From: Halorarius halobius
GTDB taxonomy: Archaea > Halobacteriota > Halobacteria > Halobacteriales > Haloarculaceae
Direction of reading: 5' to 3'
DNA: 64,000 nucleotides
NCBI RefSeq assembly: GCF_024298865.1
Contig: NZ_CP101161.1
Span: 2,749,227 to 2,813,226, forward strand
Numbering within the stretch: position 1 is the stretch's first letter; each line of letters opens with the position of its first letter. A program made the position numbers and the translations under genes. Shown here one piece after another: positions 26,251 to 34,492 of the stretch. The notes beneath the pieces are model-generated. The model saw nothing but the letters and a program-made list of their open reading frames with translations, had not been told where the DNA came from and ran no database searches.

Positions 26251-27140
26251 CTGCGGTCGACGAACGCGACGATGCGGTCGGCTATCTCCTCGCCGGCGTC
26301 TTCCTGCAGGAAATGCATCGCGCCTTCGACCCAGACGTCCGGCTGGTCGCTGGCCGTCGGAATCAGGTCCCGGAGCGGGTCGCGGTTGCCCCGCGTGATT
26401 GGGTCCGAGTCCGCGAACAGCACGAACGCCGGCTTCTCCCACTCCTTCAGCCGAGAGGCGGCCGCGCGGGTCATCTCGGCGCCGTCGCCGCCGCCCTTCC
26501 GGGGCACCATGTCGGGCCACTCGCGGGCGCCGGCCTTCGAATCCTCGTCCGGGAACGGCGCCTCGTAGGCCGCGAGCACCTCGTCGGACAGCTCCGTCGC
26601 AGTGGCGTTCTGGATGAGCATGCCGATGGGGAGCTCCTCGACCCCCTCGACGAACTCGCGGAACTGCTCCCACTCCGGGGGCATCTCCTGTGTGCCCTGC
26701 GGGATGCCCGTGTTCATCGGCACCAGCCGGGCGAACCGTTCCGGGTGGTGGCCCGCGAGCGTCAGCCCCAGGATGCCGCCCCAGTCCTGGCAGACGAGGG
26801 TGATGTCGTCGAGGTCCAACTCCTCGAGGAACCGCTCGAACGCCGAGTAATGCATCTCGAAGCTGTACTCGTCGCGCTCGGTGTACTTGTCCGAGCGGCC
26901 GAACCCGATGGCGTCGGGGACGACGACGCGGCCCCGCTCTGCCAGCCGGTCGACCATCTTCCGGTAGAGGAACCCCCAGGTCGGCTCCCCGTGGAGACAC
27001 AGGAACGTCTCCTCGCCATCGCCCTCGATGTCGACGTACGCCATCTCCGCGCCGTCGTCGGTCACCTCGACCGTCTCGTGTGGGTAGTCGTAGTCAGGGA
27101 CGTCGTCGAACCGGGTCTCGGGCGTGCTCGTGAGGCTCAT
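26247..27140 (-). CDS. Haloalkane dehalogenase-like alpha/beta hydrolase (HLD-I type)
   Basis: A 297-residue alpha/beta hydrolase. HGEPTWGFLYRKM (H50-M62) holds the oxyanion/halide glutamate E52; the nucleophile is D119 in VCQDWGG, followed by W120, the halide-binding tryptophan of DhlA. The acid is D246 (FADSDPITRG) and the base H276 (GAMHFLQEDAGE). This aspartate-nucleophile set is that of haloalkane dehalogenases, which release halide and an alcohol without cofactors. Epoxide hydrolases share the aspartate but lack HGEPTW and the adjacent tryptophan. The start at 27140 (MSLTSTPETRFDD) is clear. Natural substrate is unknown; brines contain biogenic halocarbons. Confidence 0.85.
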   Translation of the reverse strand: MSLTSTPETRFDDVPDYDYPHETVEVTDDGAEMAYVDIEGDGEETFLCLHGEPTWGFLYRKMVDRLAERGRVVVPDAIGFGRSDKYTERDEYSFEMHYSAFERFLEELDLDDITLVCQDWGGILGLTLAGHHPERFARLVPMNTGIPQGTQEMPPEWEQFREFVEGVEELPIGMLIQNATATELSDEVLAAYEAPFPDEDSKAGAREWPDMVPRKGGGDGAEMTRAAASRLKEWEKPAFVLFADSDPITRGNRDPLRDLIPTASDQPDVWVEGAMHFLQEDAGEEIADRIVAFVDRS

Positions 27141-27209
27141 GGTAGATCGAGCGGCCGGCTCGGTTAAAATTGTTTCCCAGAACGGGAAGCGAGTTTAACG
27201 CTGTTCGGG

Positions 27210-29189
27210 CTACGACGTGGGATTCGGGAGGTTCGGCACGTCGAACGACGAGTCGCGGTCCTCGCGGTAGGCGTCGTACCCCTCGGGGTCGCCGTACAGC
27301 GGCGAGTCGTCTGCGCCGCCGCGGTCGTTCCCCTCGTAGTCGGGGTCGAGGGGCGCGACCGGGAGGTGGACCCGCGACCCCTTCCGACCGCACGCGACCC
27401 GGACCGTGCCGCCCTGCTCGGAGGCGAGGGTTCCGCCCGCGGCCGCGGAGACGCGGAACGCGAGTCGGTGGCCCGCCGGCACCACGAGGTCGGTGTACAG
27501 CGACCCGAACGTCACCTCCTCCAGTTCGCCGGGGTTGAGCGCGTCGCCCGCCGTAGGCGTCGAGCGACCGCGCATCGGGACGCTGTCGCGGTACCACGCC
27601 CGCATCCAGGCGTAGGAGGCCAGCAGGGGCTGGTCGCGGTCCGGCGTGTGTTTCACCGTCGTCGGGTCGCTCGGCTCCGCCCCCGGCGGCACGTCCAGCA
27701 CCTCGACGGCCGTGGTGGCATCGGTACCCTCGGGGATGATGCCGAGATGGAACCCCAACTGGCCGGAGAGCCGGAGGTCCTGCTCCAGCGGCTCCGTCAC
27801 CCACGTCACCGACTCCGGCGCGTCGGATGCGGGGCCGTCGGCGTACGCGGCCGTTCCACCCTCCCCGCTCGATGCCGAGAGCGTGCCGTCGGGGTTCAGA
27901 TACAGCGTCCGGTCGCGTTCGGCGGCGGGGTAGGCGCCGCCGTTCTCCCACGACCCGTCCTCACGCTGGACCTCGAACTCCGGGTCGGCGTGAGCGCCCG
28001 CGTCGATATCCTTGAGATGCTGGGCGAACCAGCGGTGGGTCGCCTCGACGAACTTCTCCCGGAAGGGGTGCGTTATCTTCGCGCCCCCCTCGCTCTCGGG
28101 GACGTGGGGGTCGCCGTGCTTCCCGTTGTAGAGCCACAGTTTCGTCGGCAACTCGTCGGGAAGCGCCTCCCACAGGTAGCCGACGTTGTGGCTCTTGACG
28201 TTGTAGTCGAACAGCCCGTGGATGATGAACGTCGCCGCGTTGATGCCCGCGGCGTCCTTGGTGAACGACCGCTCGCGCCAGAAGTCGCGTTTCGCGTCCT
28301 GGTAGGGGTTGGCGTGACCTTGCGAGACCGCCGCGCCGAACGTCCCCATGCAGGCTTTCCGTTCGAGGACGTGCAGGGGGTAGCGGTCGTCGTCGAGGCC
28401 GCTGTTCTGCGTGTCGGCGGCCGGGAGCACCTCCGTGAACAGCGACGGCGTGACGAGCGACTGGCCCTGTATCTGGGCGCCGTTGACGAACGCGTAGTCG
28501 TACCAGCGACCGATGGCCCGGATGGGGATGACGGCCTTCAGCGCCTCCGGGTGGCGACCCGAGATGGGCTGTTCGGCGGCCGCGCCGATGGCCATCGTCC
28601 CGTCGTAGGACCCGCCGGTCATCCCGACGGCGCCGTTCGACCAGTCCCGCTCGACGAGGTGGTCGATGCTGTCGACGATGTCGTACACCTCGTCGCGGTC
28701 GCCGTACTTCTGACAGCCCGAGGAGTTGCGGGTCCCCCGCAGGTCCAGCAGGGCGACGGCGTACCCCCGCGGCACGAAGTACTCGTCGTACCACTCGGGG
28801 AACGGGACCGACTCGCCGCCACCCAGTCCCGGGACGCCCGGCGAGGTGGGCACGTCACGCTGGTCCCAGTGGGGGTCCTTCAGTTGCCGGCGCCAGCCGC
28901 GTCCGAGCGTGTTGAAGTACGGCGACGCGACCATGATGGTCGGTACCTCCTCGTCGGTGTCCGGGCGCACGATGTCCACCCAGATATCGGCGCCCGTCCG
29001 GGTCGATATCTGCTCGTACTCGACGACGGCGTCGTCGTAACTGAACCGTTCGGGGTCCACCTCGTCGAGGTCCGGCTTGTCGTCGCTGGCCTGCACGGCT
29101 CCGGCCGACCCCATCGAGAGCGTGGTCCCGAGGCCAGCGGCCGTGGCTCCCTTCAGGAGTCGGCGTCGCGAGAGCGGTCGCTCGTCCAT
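27210..29189 (-). CDS. Tat-exported CocE/NonD (X-Pro dipeptidyl-peptidase S15) family hydrolase
   Basis: A 659-residue secreted hydrolase. The Tat signal SRRRLLKGATAAGLGTTLSM ends near AVQA-S. The alpha/beta domain holds GGSYDGT (nucleophile S194), GLFDYNVKSHN (D328) and NGKHGDPH (H358), the catalytic triad, with VALLDLRGTRNSSG as oxyanion region. Residues about 400-640 are the C-terminal jelly-roll domain (LRLSGQLGFHLGI, YTDLVVPAGHRLAFRVS). Members cleave X-Pro dipeptides, cocaine or beta-lactam-type esters; extracellular peptide scavenging is a good guess. Its start at 29189 is divergent from the SAMP gene, and it lies upstream of the dehalogenase-like gene with 69 bases between. Confidence 0.88.
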   Translation of the reverse strand: MDERPLSRRRLLKGATAAGLGTTLSMGSAGAVQASDDKPDLDEVDPERFSYDDAVVEYEQISTRTGADIWVDIVRPDTDEEVPTIMVASPYFNTLGRGWRRQLKDPHWDQRDVPTSPGVPGLGGGESVPFPEWYDEYFVPRGYAVALLDLRGTRNSSGCQKYGDRDEVYDIVDSIDHLVERDWSNGAVGMTGGSYDGTMAIGAAAEQPISGRHPEALKAVIPIRAIGRWYDYAFVNGAQIQGQSLVTPSLFTEVLPAADTQNSGLDDDRYPLHVLERKACMGTFGAAVSQGHANPYQDAKRDFWRERSFTKDAAGINAATFIIHGLFDYNVKSHNVGYLWEALPDELPTKLWLYNGKHGDPHVPESEGGAKITHPFREKFVEATHRWFAQHLKDIDAGAHADPEFEVQREDGSWENGGAYPAAERDRTLYLNPDGTLSASSGEGGTAAYADGPASDAPESVTWVTEPLEQDLRLSGQLGFHLGIIPEGTDATTAVEVLDVPPGAEPSDPTTVKHTPDRDQPLLASYAWMRAWYRDSVPMRGRSTPTAGDALNPGELEEVTFGSLYTDLVVPAGHRLAFRVSAAAGGTLASEQGGTVRVACGRKGSRVHLPVAPLDPDYEGNDRGGADDSPLYGDPEGYDAYREDRDSSFDVPNLPNPTS

Positions 29190-29309
29190 GCATCGGAGAA
29201 AACCGCCCGACAGAAAGGGTTTGAGCCGGGTCACTCCGTGGGTATTTGCCGTGGCGCCGGGGCCACGTGCCGCCCGAACGTTGATGGCCGACCGCACCGA
29301 GGTCGGCCC

Positions 29310-29585
29310 GTGCAGGTCGACTGCGAGTTCTACGCGACGGTCCGCGACGCCGTCGGCACGAAACGCCGAACCCGGGAGTTCGAGGCCGGAACGACCGTCC
29401 GCGAGGCGCTCCACGCGCTCGCCGACGCGCACGAGGGGCTCGGCCCACTGCTGTTCGACGGGGACGGGGACGTCCGCCCGACCATCGCCGTCTCGGTGAA
29501 TGGCGACCCCGTGGGCGAGGCGTTCGACCGGGTGCTCTCCGGTGGCGACACGCTCATAGTCGCCCCCGGCGTCGCTGGAGGATAG
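29310..29585 (+). CDS. Ubiquitin-like small archaeal modifier / MoaD-family protein
   Basis: A 91-residue beta-grasp protein starting at a GTG at 29310. CEFYATVRDAVGTKRRTREF and GTTVREALHALADA match the MoaD/SAMP fold, and the chain ends GVAGG, the diglycine that an E1-like UbaA adenylates for sulfur transfer or for isopeptide linkage to lysines. Haloferax SAMPs are the model. The inserted LLFDGDGDVRPTIAVSVNGDPV is the usual loop. The next gene, a metallo-beta-lactamase hydrolase, begins directly after its stop (0 bases), with GGAGG at the end of this gene acting as ribosome site. So the two are coexpressed. Role could be molybdopterin, thiolation or conjugation. Confidence 0.88.
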   Translation: MQVDCEFYATVRDAVGTKRRTREFEAGTTVREALHALADAHEGLGPLLFDGDGDVRPTIAVSVNGDPVGEAFDRVLSGGDTLIVAPGVAGG

Positions 29586-30623
29586 ATGGACGTGCCCTCG
29601 CTCCCGTTCGAGATGAAGCAGGTACAGCTCGGCAACCACGAGTTCGAGGGGCAGAACAACTGCTACGTCCTCGGGACCGAGCCGGGGGCCACCCTGACGC
29701 TCGTCGACACCGGCATCGCCCACCCCGACACGCGCGAGCAACTGGAGTCCGACCTCGCGGCCCACGGCCTCGAGTTCGCCGACGTCGAGCGGGTCCTGCT
29801 TACCCACTGGCACCAGGACCACGTCGGCCTCGCGGGCGAGATACAGGCCGAATCGGGCTGTTCGGTCCACGCCCACGCCGAGGACGCGCCGCTCATCGCC
29901 CAGGACACCGAGGCCCAGGAGTCGATGAACGCGCGACTCCGCCGACTCACCGAGGAGTGGGGGATGCCCGACGGGAAGCGCGAGCAACTGCTCGGCTTTC
30001 TCACCAGCGAGGACGGCGAGGGCCGGCCACCGGACGTGACGACGTTCACGGACGGCGACCGGTTCGACGCCGGGAGCGTCGACCTCGAGGTCGTCCACCT
30101 CCCGGGTCACAGCGCCGGCCTCTCGGGGTTCGCGTTCGACGGCCGCGACGGGGAGGAACTGTTCCCCGGGGACGCGCTCCTCCCGTACTACACGCCGAAC
30201 GTCGGCGGCGCGGACACCCGCGTCGAGGCCGCCTTGAGCAAGTATCTCGACACGCTCGCGGGCGTCGTCGACCGAGGGTACACCCGCGCGTGGCCCGGCC
30301 ACCGCGGCGCCATCGTCGACCCGCCGGGCCGCGCGGCCGACATCATCGCGCACCATCGCCATCGGACCGGTCGGGTCGTCGACGTGCTCGACGAGACGGG
30401 CCCGGCGGACCCGTGGACAGTCGGCGCCCACCTGTTCGGCGACCTGCACGGCATCCACATCCTGCACGGCCCCGGCGAGGCACACGCACATCTCGTCCAC
30501 CTGACCGACGCGGGCGTCGTCGAACGCGACGGCGACGACTACGCGCTGGCCGACCCGGAGGCGGACCTCGACGCGCTGTTTCCGGACGTGACCGGGGCGC
30601 TCGCGCCGGAGCGACAGCCCTGA
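29586..30623 (+). CDS. Metallo-beta-lactamase fold hydrolase with C-terminal winged helix (LACTB2-like)
   Basis: A 345-residue hydrolase. The zinc motif THWHQDHVG gives H74, H76, D78, H79; further ligands lie in HLPGHSAGL, FPGDALLPYYTP and WPGHRGAI. The C-terminal 100 residues (AHHRHRTGRVVDVLDETG, HLFGDLHGIHILHGPGEAHA) resemble the winged-helix part of LACTB2/glyoxalase II-like hydrolases, some of which are RNases. It is translationally coupled to the SAMP gene: its ATG follows the TAG directly. The coupling is unusual and may mean it acts on a thioester, a thiocarboxylate or another product of the modifier pathway, but the sequence alone does not show this. Confidence 0.82.
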   Translation: MDVPSLPFEMKQVQLGNHEFEGQNNCYVLGTEPGATLTLVDTGIAHPDTREQLESDLAAHGLEFADVERVLLTHWHQDHVGLAGEIQAESGCSVHAHAEDAPLIAQDTEAQESMNARLRRLTEEWGMPDGKREQLLGFLTSEDGEGRPPDVTTFTDGDRFDAGSVDLEVVHLPGHSAGLSGFAFDGRDGEELFPGDALLPYYTPNVGGADTRVEAALSKYLDTLAGVVDRGYTRAWPGHRGAIVDPPGRAADIIAHHRHRTGRVVDVLDETGPADPWTVGAHLFGDLHGIHILHGPGEAHAHLVHLTDAGVVERDGDDYALADPEADLDALFPDVTGALAPERQP

Positions 30624-30630
30624 GACGCGG

Positions 30631-31380
30631 CTACCGCCAGGCCAGGTCGACCACGACCGGGTCGTGGTCAGACGGGTAGCCACCGTCGGGCCGCGCGTCC
30701 AGCACGTCGAACCGCTCGACGCGGAGTTCGTCGGTCAGGAGGACGTAGTCGAGTCGTCGCCCGCCGTCCGGTCCGCCGAAGTCGGTGAACGTCGGCACGC
30801 TCGACGCGGCGCCGTCGGTCCTCCCGGCGTCGGCCAGCGGTCCCTCGTCCACGAGCCGCGCGTGTGGGGGGTCGTGGGGCTCGCAGTTGAGGTCTCCCGC
30901 GAGAGCGACCGGCTCCTCGCGGTCGGTCACCCAGTCGGCGAGCAGGTCGGCGCTCTCCCGGCGTGCCCGCTCGCCCTCGTGGTCGAAGTGGGTGCTGACG
31001 GCGGTGAGCGACCGGTCGCCGTCCCACAGTCGCGCCCACGTCGTGACCCGTGGAAGCGCGGCGTCCCACCCCGGCCGCTCGGGGGCCTCGGGCGTCTCCG
31101 AGAGACCGAACGCACCCCAGTCGTCGAGCGCGAAGCGGTCGGCGTCGTAGCCGACGGGCGTGTGTTCGCCGCCGGCCACCGAGCGGCCGACCCAGGCGTA
31201 GTCCGGTAGTCGCTCGCGGAGGTCGGTCAGTTGTCCGCGCCACACCTCTTGGAGACAGAGCACGTCCGGTGTCGCCCTCGCGACGACGCTCGCGACGGCG
31301 TCGCGTCGCCGCTCCCACGCCCGGTCGCCCGTATCGAGTCCGCTGTATCGGACGTTGAACGACAGCAGGGTCACGGCCAT
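30631..31380 (-). CDS. Endonuclease/exonuclease/phosphatase family protein
   Basis: A 249-residue EEP-fold enzyme. Landmarks are TLLSFNVRYSGLD (first strand and metal asparagine), CLQEVWR (metal glutamate), GEHTPVGYDADRF, THFDHEGERARRESADLL, LAGDLNCEPHDPPH (catalytic aspartate/asparagine) and PSDHDPVVVDLAWR at the end with the catalytic histidine. Members hydrolyse phosphodiesters of DNA, RNA, nucleotides or phospholipids; the small size without extra domains fits a general metal-dependent phosphodiesterase. The ATG at 31380 is preferred, as the frame up to 31554 is arginine-rich and unlike coding. Seven bases separate its stop from that of the convergent metallo-hydrolase. Confidence 0.85.
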   Translation of the reverse strand: MAVTLLSFNVRYSGLDTGDRAWERRRDAVASVVARATPDVLCLQEVWRGQLTDLRERLPDYAWVGRSVAGGEHTPVGYDADRFALDDWGAFGLSETPEAPERPGWDAALPRVTTWARLWDGDRSLTAVSTHFDHEGERARRESADLLADWVTDREEPVALAGDLNCEPHDPPHARLVDEGPLADAGRTDGAASSVPTFTDFGGPDGGRRLDYVLLTDELRVERFDVLDARPDGGYPSDHDPVVVDLAWR

Positions 31381-31416
31381 GGACCGGGTAGCGGTCGCGC
31401 GGTAGAATCGCTTTCG

Positions 31417-31434
31417 GCGGGCGGTTTCGCCCGC
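31417..31434. other. Hairpin in the phosphodiesterase/P450 divergent region
   Basis: GCGGGCG-GTTT-CGCCCGC forms a 7-base-pair stem and four-base loop in the 176-base gap between the divergent genes (31380 and 31557). It lies 37 bases beyond the EEP start. An operator for one or both genes is possible. The P450 start is preceded by TACGTGTTCGTGTC, with no strong TATA box. Confidence 0.3.
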
Positions 31435-31556
31435 GGAGCTACGCCGTCTGACGGTCTCGCGCCGGTCTGCCTCCGTCCCGGATTGACGCCTCGGCGTGCG
31501 GTCCGTCGGCGAACCACCGTGAGACACATACGTGTTCGTGTCAAACGTTAACATTC

Positions 31557-33134
31557 ATGGCACTTCCGTACCGTCGCGTCCTGCCGGCGCTGGGCGACTC
31601 GACGCTTCCGGCGGTGTTCGAGTTGGTGCCGTCGCTGGTCAACGACGACCCGGTGGTGTTCGCTCGGCTCCTCAGGGAGCGATACGGCTACCGGGTGTCG
31701 CTTCCCGCGATACATCCCGCGCTCGACGCGAACGTGACCCTGCTGTCGCACCCGGACGACGTACAGTTCGTCCTCCAGCGGAACCCGGAGACGTTCCGGG
31801 CGCTCGACGTTCCGGGGTCGCGGGACTTCGGGCGGGTCGTCCAGGACAGCATCGTGAGTCTCACCGCCGACGACGGCGGCGGCGAGTGGGTCAAGCGGCT
31901 CCGACTGGTCAACCCCGAGTTCACGGCGGCGGCCGCCGCCAGCGCCGTTTCCGACCAGGTCGGGACGACGCTGGCGACGCTGGCGGAACTGGCGGACGAC
32001 GACTCGCCCGGCGGACCGGTGACGGTGCCCGACGGCGCTCGCATCCGGACGGCAGGCGGCGAGGGTGTACGGCTCCTGCCGGCGATGCGGCGGCTCTCGC
32101 TTCGTCTGCTCGGGGACACGCTGTTCGGCCCGGACGTGCGCGCCCACGAGGTGGCGATAATCGACGCGGTCGACACGCTCCGCGACGAGTTCAAGCGCCG
32201 GCAGCTCCAGCTCGTCACGAGCCACGTCACCCGTCACGTCCCCGCGGAGATTCACCTCCCTGCCAGGGTGCGCGACGCCATCGGCTCGGACCCCCACGTC
32301 GCGCTACCACGGCGACACGACCGCCGCGTCGAGGAGGCCATCGAGACGCTCCGGACCGCGGCGGCGGCCATCATCGCCCGGCGAGAGCGGACGCCCCTGG
32401 CGTTCGACGACGCGCTCGGCGCGTGGCTCCGGCGGCCGGACCCGGTCACCGGCGACCGCGTGACGCCCGAGACGCTCCGCCACGAGGTGATGGGACTGCT
32501 CATCGCCGGCCACGCGACCACCAGCGCCGCGCTGACGTGGGCGTTCTACCTGCTGGCCGCCCACCCGGAGGTCCAGGAGCGCGTTCACGGCGAGGCCCGC
32601 GAGACGGTGCTGTTGGGCGACCTGCCGGATGCCGATGCCGCGATGTCCGAGAAGCCGTCGCCCGAGACGGGCGAGGAGTTCCTCGACGCCGTCCCGTTCA
32701 CGCGGCAGGTATGGCAGGAGACGCTCCGGCTCTACCCCGCGCTCCCCGTCTTCGGGCGGACGGTCGCCGAGCGGGTGACGCTCACCGACGGGGAGACGAC
32801 GCTCGCCCCCGGGTCGCACGTCCTCCTCAGCCCGTACGTCACCCACCGCGACGACGCGTTCTGGTCGGAGCCGGACCGATTCGACCCGGACCGGTTCGAC
32901 GGCGGTGGCCGCCACGAGTTCGCCTACTACCCGTTCTCCGGTGGCCGCCACGCCTGTCTCGGGGAGTCGCTCGCCACGACGGAGGCGGCCGTCGTGCTGG
33001 CGACGACGCTCGCGACCCACCGCGTCGAGTTCGTCGGCGACGAGCCACACGACGCGCCCCCGGTCGACGTGGACTCGGCCATCAACCTCCAGCCGGACCG
33101 CGACATCGCGGTCCGGTTCGTCCCCCGCGAGTGA
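31557..33134 (+). CDS. Cytochrome P450
   Basis: A 525-residue haem monooxygenase. The cysteine ligand is C467 in FSGGRHACLGESLA; the oxygen-activating I-helix motif is AGHATTS (317-323); the ExxR pair is E388-R391 in QETLRLYP; a PERF-type segment is FDPDRFDGGGRHEF. It is longer than soluble bacterial P450s (about 400), with acidic insertions (VTVPDGARIRTAGGEG; PDADAAMSEKPSPETGEEF) near 155 and 360 that look like haloarchaeal surface loops. There is no signal peptide; a short hydrophobic N-terminus is not a membrane anchor. No ferredoxin or reductase gene is next to it. Substrate could be carotenoid, lipid or xenobiotic. Confidence 0.93.
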   Translation: MALPYRRVLPALGDSTLPAVFELVPSLVNDDPVVFARLLRERYGYRVSLPAIHPALDANVTLLSHPDDVQFVLQRNPETFRALDVPGSRDFGRVVQDSIVSLTADDGGGEWVKRLRLVNPEFTAAAAASAVSDQVGTTLATLAELADDDSPGGPVTVPDGARIRTAGGEGVRLLPAMRRLSLRLLGDTLFGPDVRAHEVAIIDAVDTLRDEFKRRQLQLVTSHVTRHVPAEIHLPARVRDAIGSDPHVALPRRHDRRVEEAIETLRTAAAAIIARRERTPLAFDDALGAWLRRPDPVTGDRVTPETLRHEVMGLLIAGHATTSAALTWAFYLLAAHPEVQERVHGEARETVLLGDLPDADAAMSEKPSPETGEEFLDAVPFTRQVWQETLRLYPALPVFGRTVAERVTLTDGETTLAPGSHVLLSPYVTHRDDAFWSEPDRFDPDRFDGGGRHEFAYYPFSGGRHACLGESLATTEAAVVLATTLATHRVEFVGDEPHDAPPVDVDSAINLQPDRDIAVRFVPRE

Positions 33135-33194
33135 CTCCGTGACGGGCTCACACGGCACCACAAGAGCCTTTCCGGGCCACCGACTCCCAGCGAC

Positions 33195-34154
33195 ATGGAC
33201 GACGACGAACGGGTCTCTGCCGCCCTCCAGGCCGCGTTCCCGGACCGCACAGTCGACCGCGTCGGCGCGGCCGGCCCGTCGTGGAACGACGCGAACCACA
33301 CGGTCGGCGTCGAGTTCGCCGACGGCGACCGGTGTTACCTGAAGATCGCCAGCGACGGCGACGGCATCCGCATCGCCCGCGAGCGCGCCGTCGTCGAGCG
33401 CGTCGACGGCGTCCCGGTCCCCGACGTGCTCGCGGCCGACGCCGGCGGCGACCCGCCGTATCTCGTCACCCGTCCCGTCGACGGCGACCCGCTGATTCGT
33501 CGGTGGGACGACGCGGACGCCGACGGGCGACGCGGCCTCGCGCGCCGCGTCGGTCGGTCGCTCGCGACCGTTCACGACCACCGGTTCGACAGCCACGGCC
33601 ACGTCGTCGGTGGCACCGGCGACGGCCTTGACGTCGACGCCGCGCCGTGGTCGGAGGTGCTCGTCGACACGGTTCGGAACCTCCAGTCGCGTGCGCCCTG
33701 CGACCGACGGAGCGAGCATTTCGAGGCCGTCGTCGCGGCGGTCCGGGACGCCGCACCCCTCCTCGACGACGCGCCCGCCGCACTCCTGCACGGCGACCCA
33801 GCCCAGCCCAACTGCTTCGTCGTCGACGACGAGGTCGGCTTCCTCGACTGGGAGATTGCCCACGTCGGGGACCCCGCCCGTGACGTGGTCCGGGCGCGCG
33901 ACCAACAGTTCGACCCGCTCCGGGGCGAGGCCCCTCCGGCGGTCGTCGACGCCTTCCACGACGGCTATCGCGAACGTGCTGGCGGCCTCCCGGAGGGGTT
34001 CGAGCGCCGCCAACCCCTGTACGAGGCGGTCCGCCTGCTCGGGGTGTCGGGCTACCTCGACCGGACCGCGGAGTTCGTCGACGAACCGGTCGGGGAATTG
34101 ACCGCGTGGCTCGACGTGGAGCTAAACCGGCGCCTCGACCGGATTCCGGTCTGA
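33195..34154 (+). CDS. Aminoglycoside phosphotransferase-like (APH/choline kinase fold) protein
   Basis: A 319-residue protein kinase-like enzyme that phosphorylates a small hydroxyl substrate. The catalytic loop is LLHGDPAQPNCF (H199, D201, N206), the metal-binding aspartate is in GFLDWEIAHVGDPARD, and the N-lobe has NHTVGVEFADGDRCYLKIAS with the ATP-binding lysine. It begins 60 bases after the P450 stop, so a shared transcript is likely, and ends before the repeat array next to tRNA-Arg. Many APH-like proteins in halophiles phosphorylate sugars or homoserine-type compounds rather than drugs. Substrate unknown. Confidence 0.85.
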   Translation: MDDDERVSAALQAAFPDRTVDRVGAAGPSWNDANHTVGVEFADGDRCYLKIASDGDGIRIARERAVVERVDGVPVPDVLAADAGGDPPYLVTRPVDGDPLIRRWDDADADGRRGLARRVGRSLATVHDHRFDSHGHVVGGTGDGLDVDAAPWSEVLVDTVRNLQSRAPCDRRSEHFEAVVAAVRDAAPLLDDAPAALLHGDPAQPNCFVVDDEVGFLDWEIAHVGDPARDVVRARDQQFDPLRGEAPPAVVDAFHDGYRERAGGLPEGFERRQPLYEAVRLLGVSGYLDRTAEFVDEPVGELTAWLDVELNRRLDRIPV

Positions 34155-34205
34155 GCCGCGTCGGGGCGGGAGCGTCCGTGCCGAGAGTGAAAGGAGGCGA
34201 GCGGA

Positions 34206-34307
34206 GCGGACGTGGCAGGAGAGAGGGAGCGGACGTGGCAGGAGAGAGGAAGCGGACGTGGCGGGAGTGAGCGCACGCGGAGCGTGCGCGAACTACGCCA
34301 CGTCCGC
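34206..34307. repeat. Repeated tRNA-Arg 3'-end fragments with a central hairpin
   Basis: Three direct copies starting GCGGACGTGGC(A/G)GGA begin at 34206, 34229 and 34252, exactly 23 bases apart. The same sequence is the 3' end of tRNA-Arg at 34333-34347. A perfect hairpin GCGCACGC-GGA-GCGTGCGC (34271-34289) follows, then an inverted copy, CGCCACGTCCGC, at 34296-34307. The array lies on the 3' side of the tRNA. It looks like repeated att-site or tRNA-end duplication, for example scars of past element insertions. No integrase is present in the window. Confidence 0.7.
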
Positions 34308-34333
34308 GAGTGAGGAGCGAAGCGACGAACGAG

Positions 34334-34407
34334 CGGACGTGGCGGGATTCGAACCCGCGTTCTAGGGGTTAGGAACCCCTCGCCCTGGTCCACTAGGCCA
34401 CACGTCC
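34334..34407 (-). tRNA. tRNA-Arg (anticodon CCU)
   Basis: On the minus strand the gene folds as a full cloverleaf: acceptor arms GGACGTG/CACGTCC pair over seven bases, the D arm holds GCCTAGTGGACCAGGGC, the anticodon stem AGGGG/CCCCT encloses TTCCTAA with anticodon CCT, and the T arm is GCGGGTTCGAATCCCGC. The CCA end is not encoded. No intron is seen. It decodes AGG, a rare arginine codon in G+C-rich haloarchaea. The 3' end sequence recurs four times just beyond the gene. Confidence 0.95.
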
Positions 34408-34492
34408 CACCGGGAGCACCGCCCCCCGCGAGAAAACGGTTGCGGAGCACCGCCGCTGTCCGGTGGCGTCGAGAGAAGTGGTGGGGTACCCG

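Noticed and set aside
34206-34274. CRISPR-like array from three 23-base repeats
   Set aside because: There are no spacers: units follow each other directly and derive from the tRNA 3' end. No cas genes are present.
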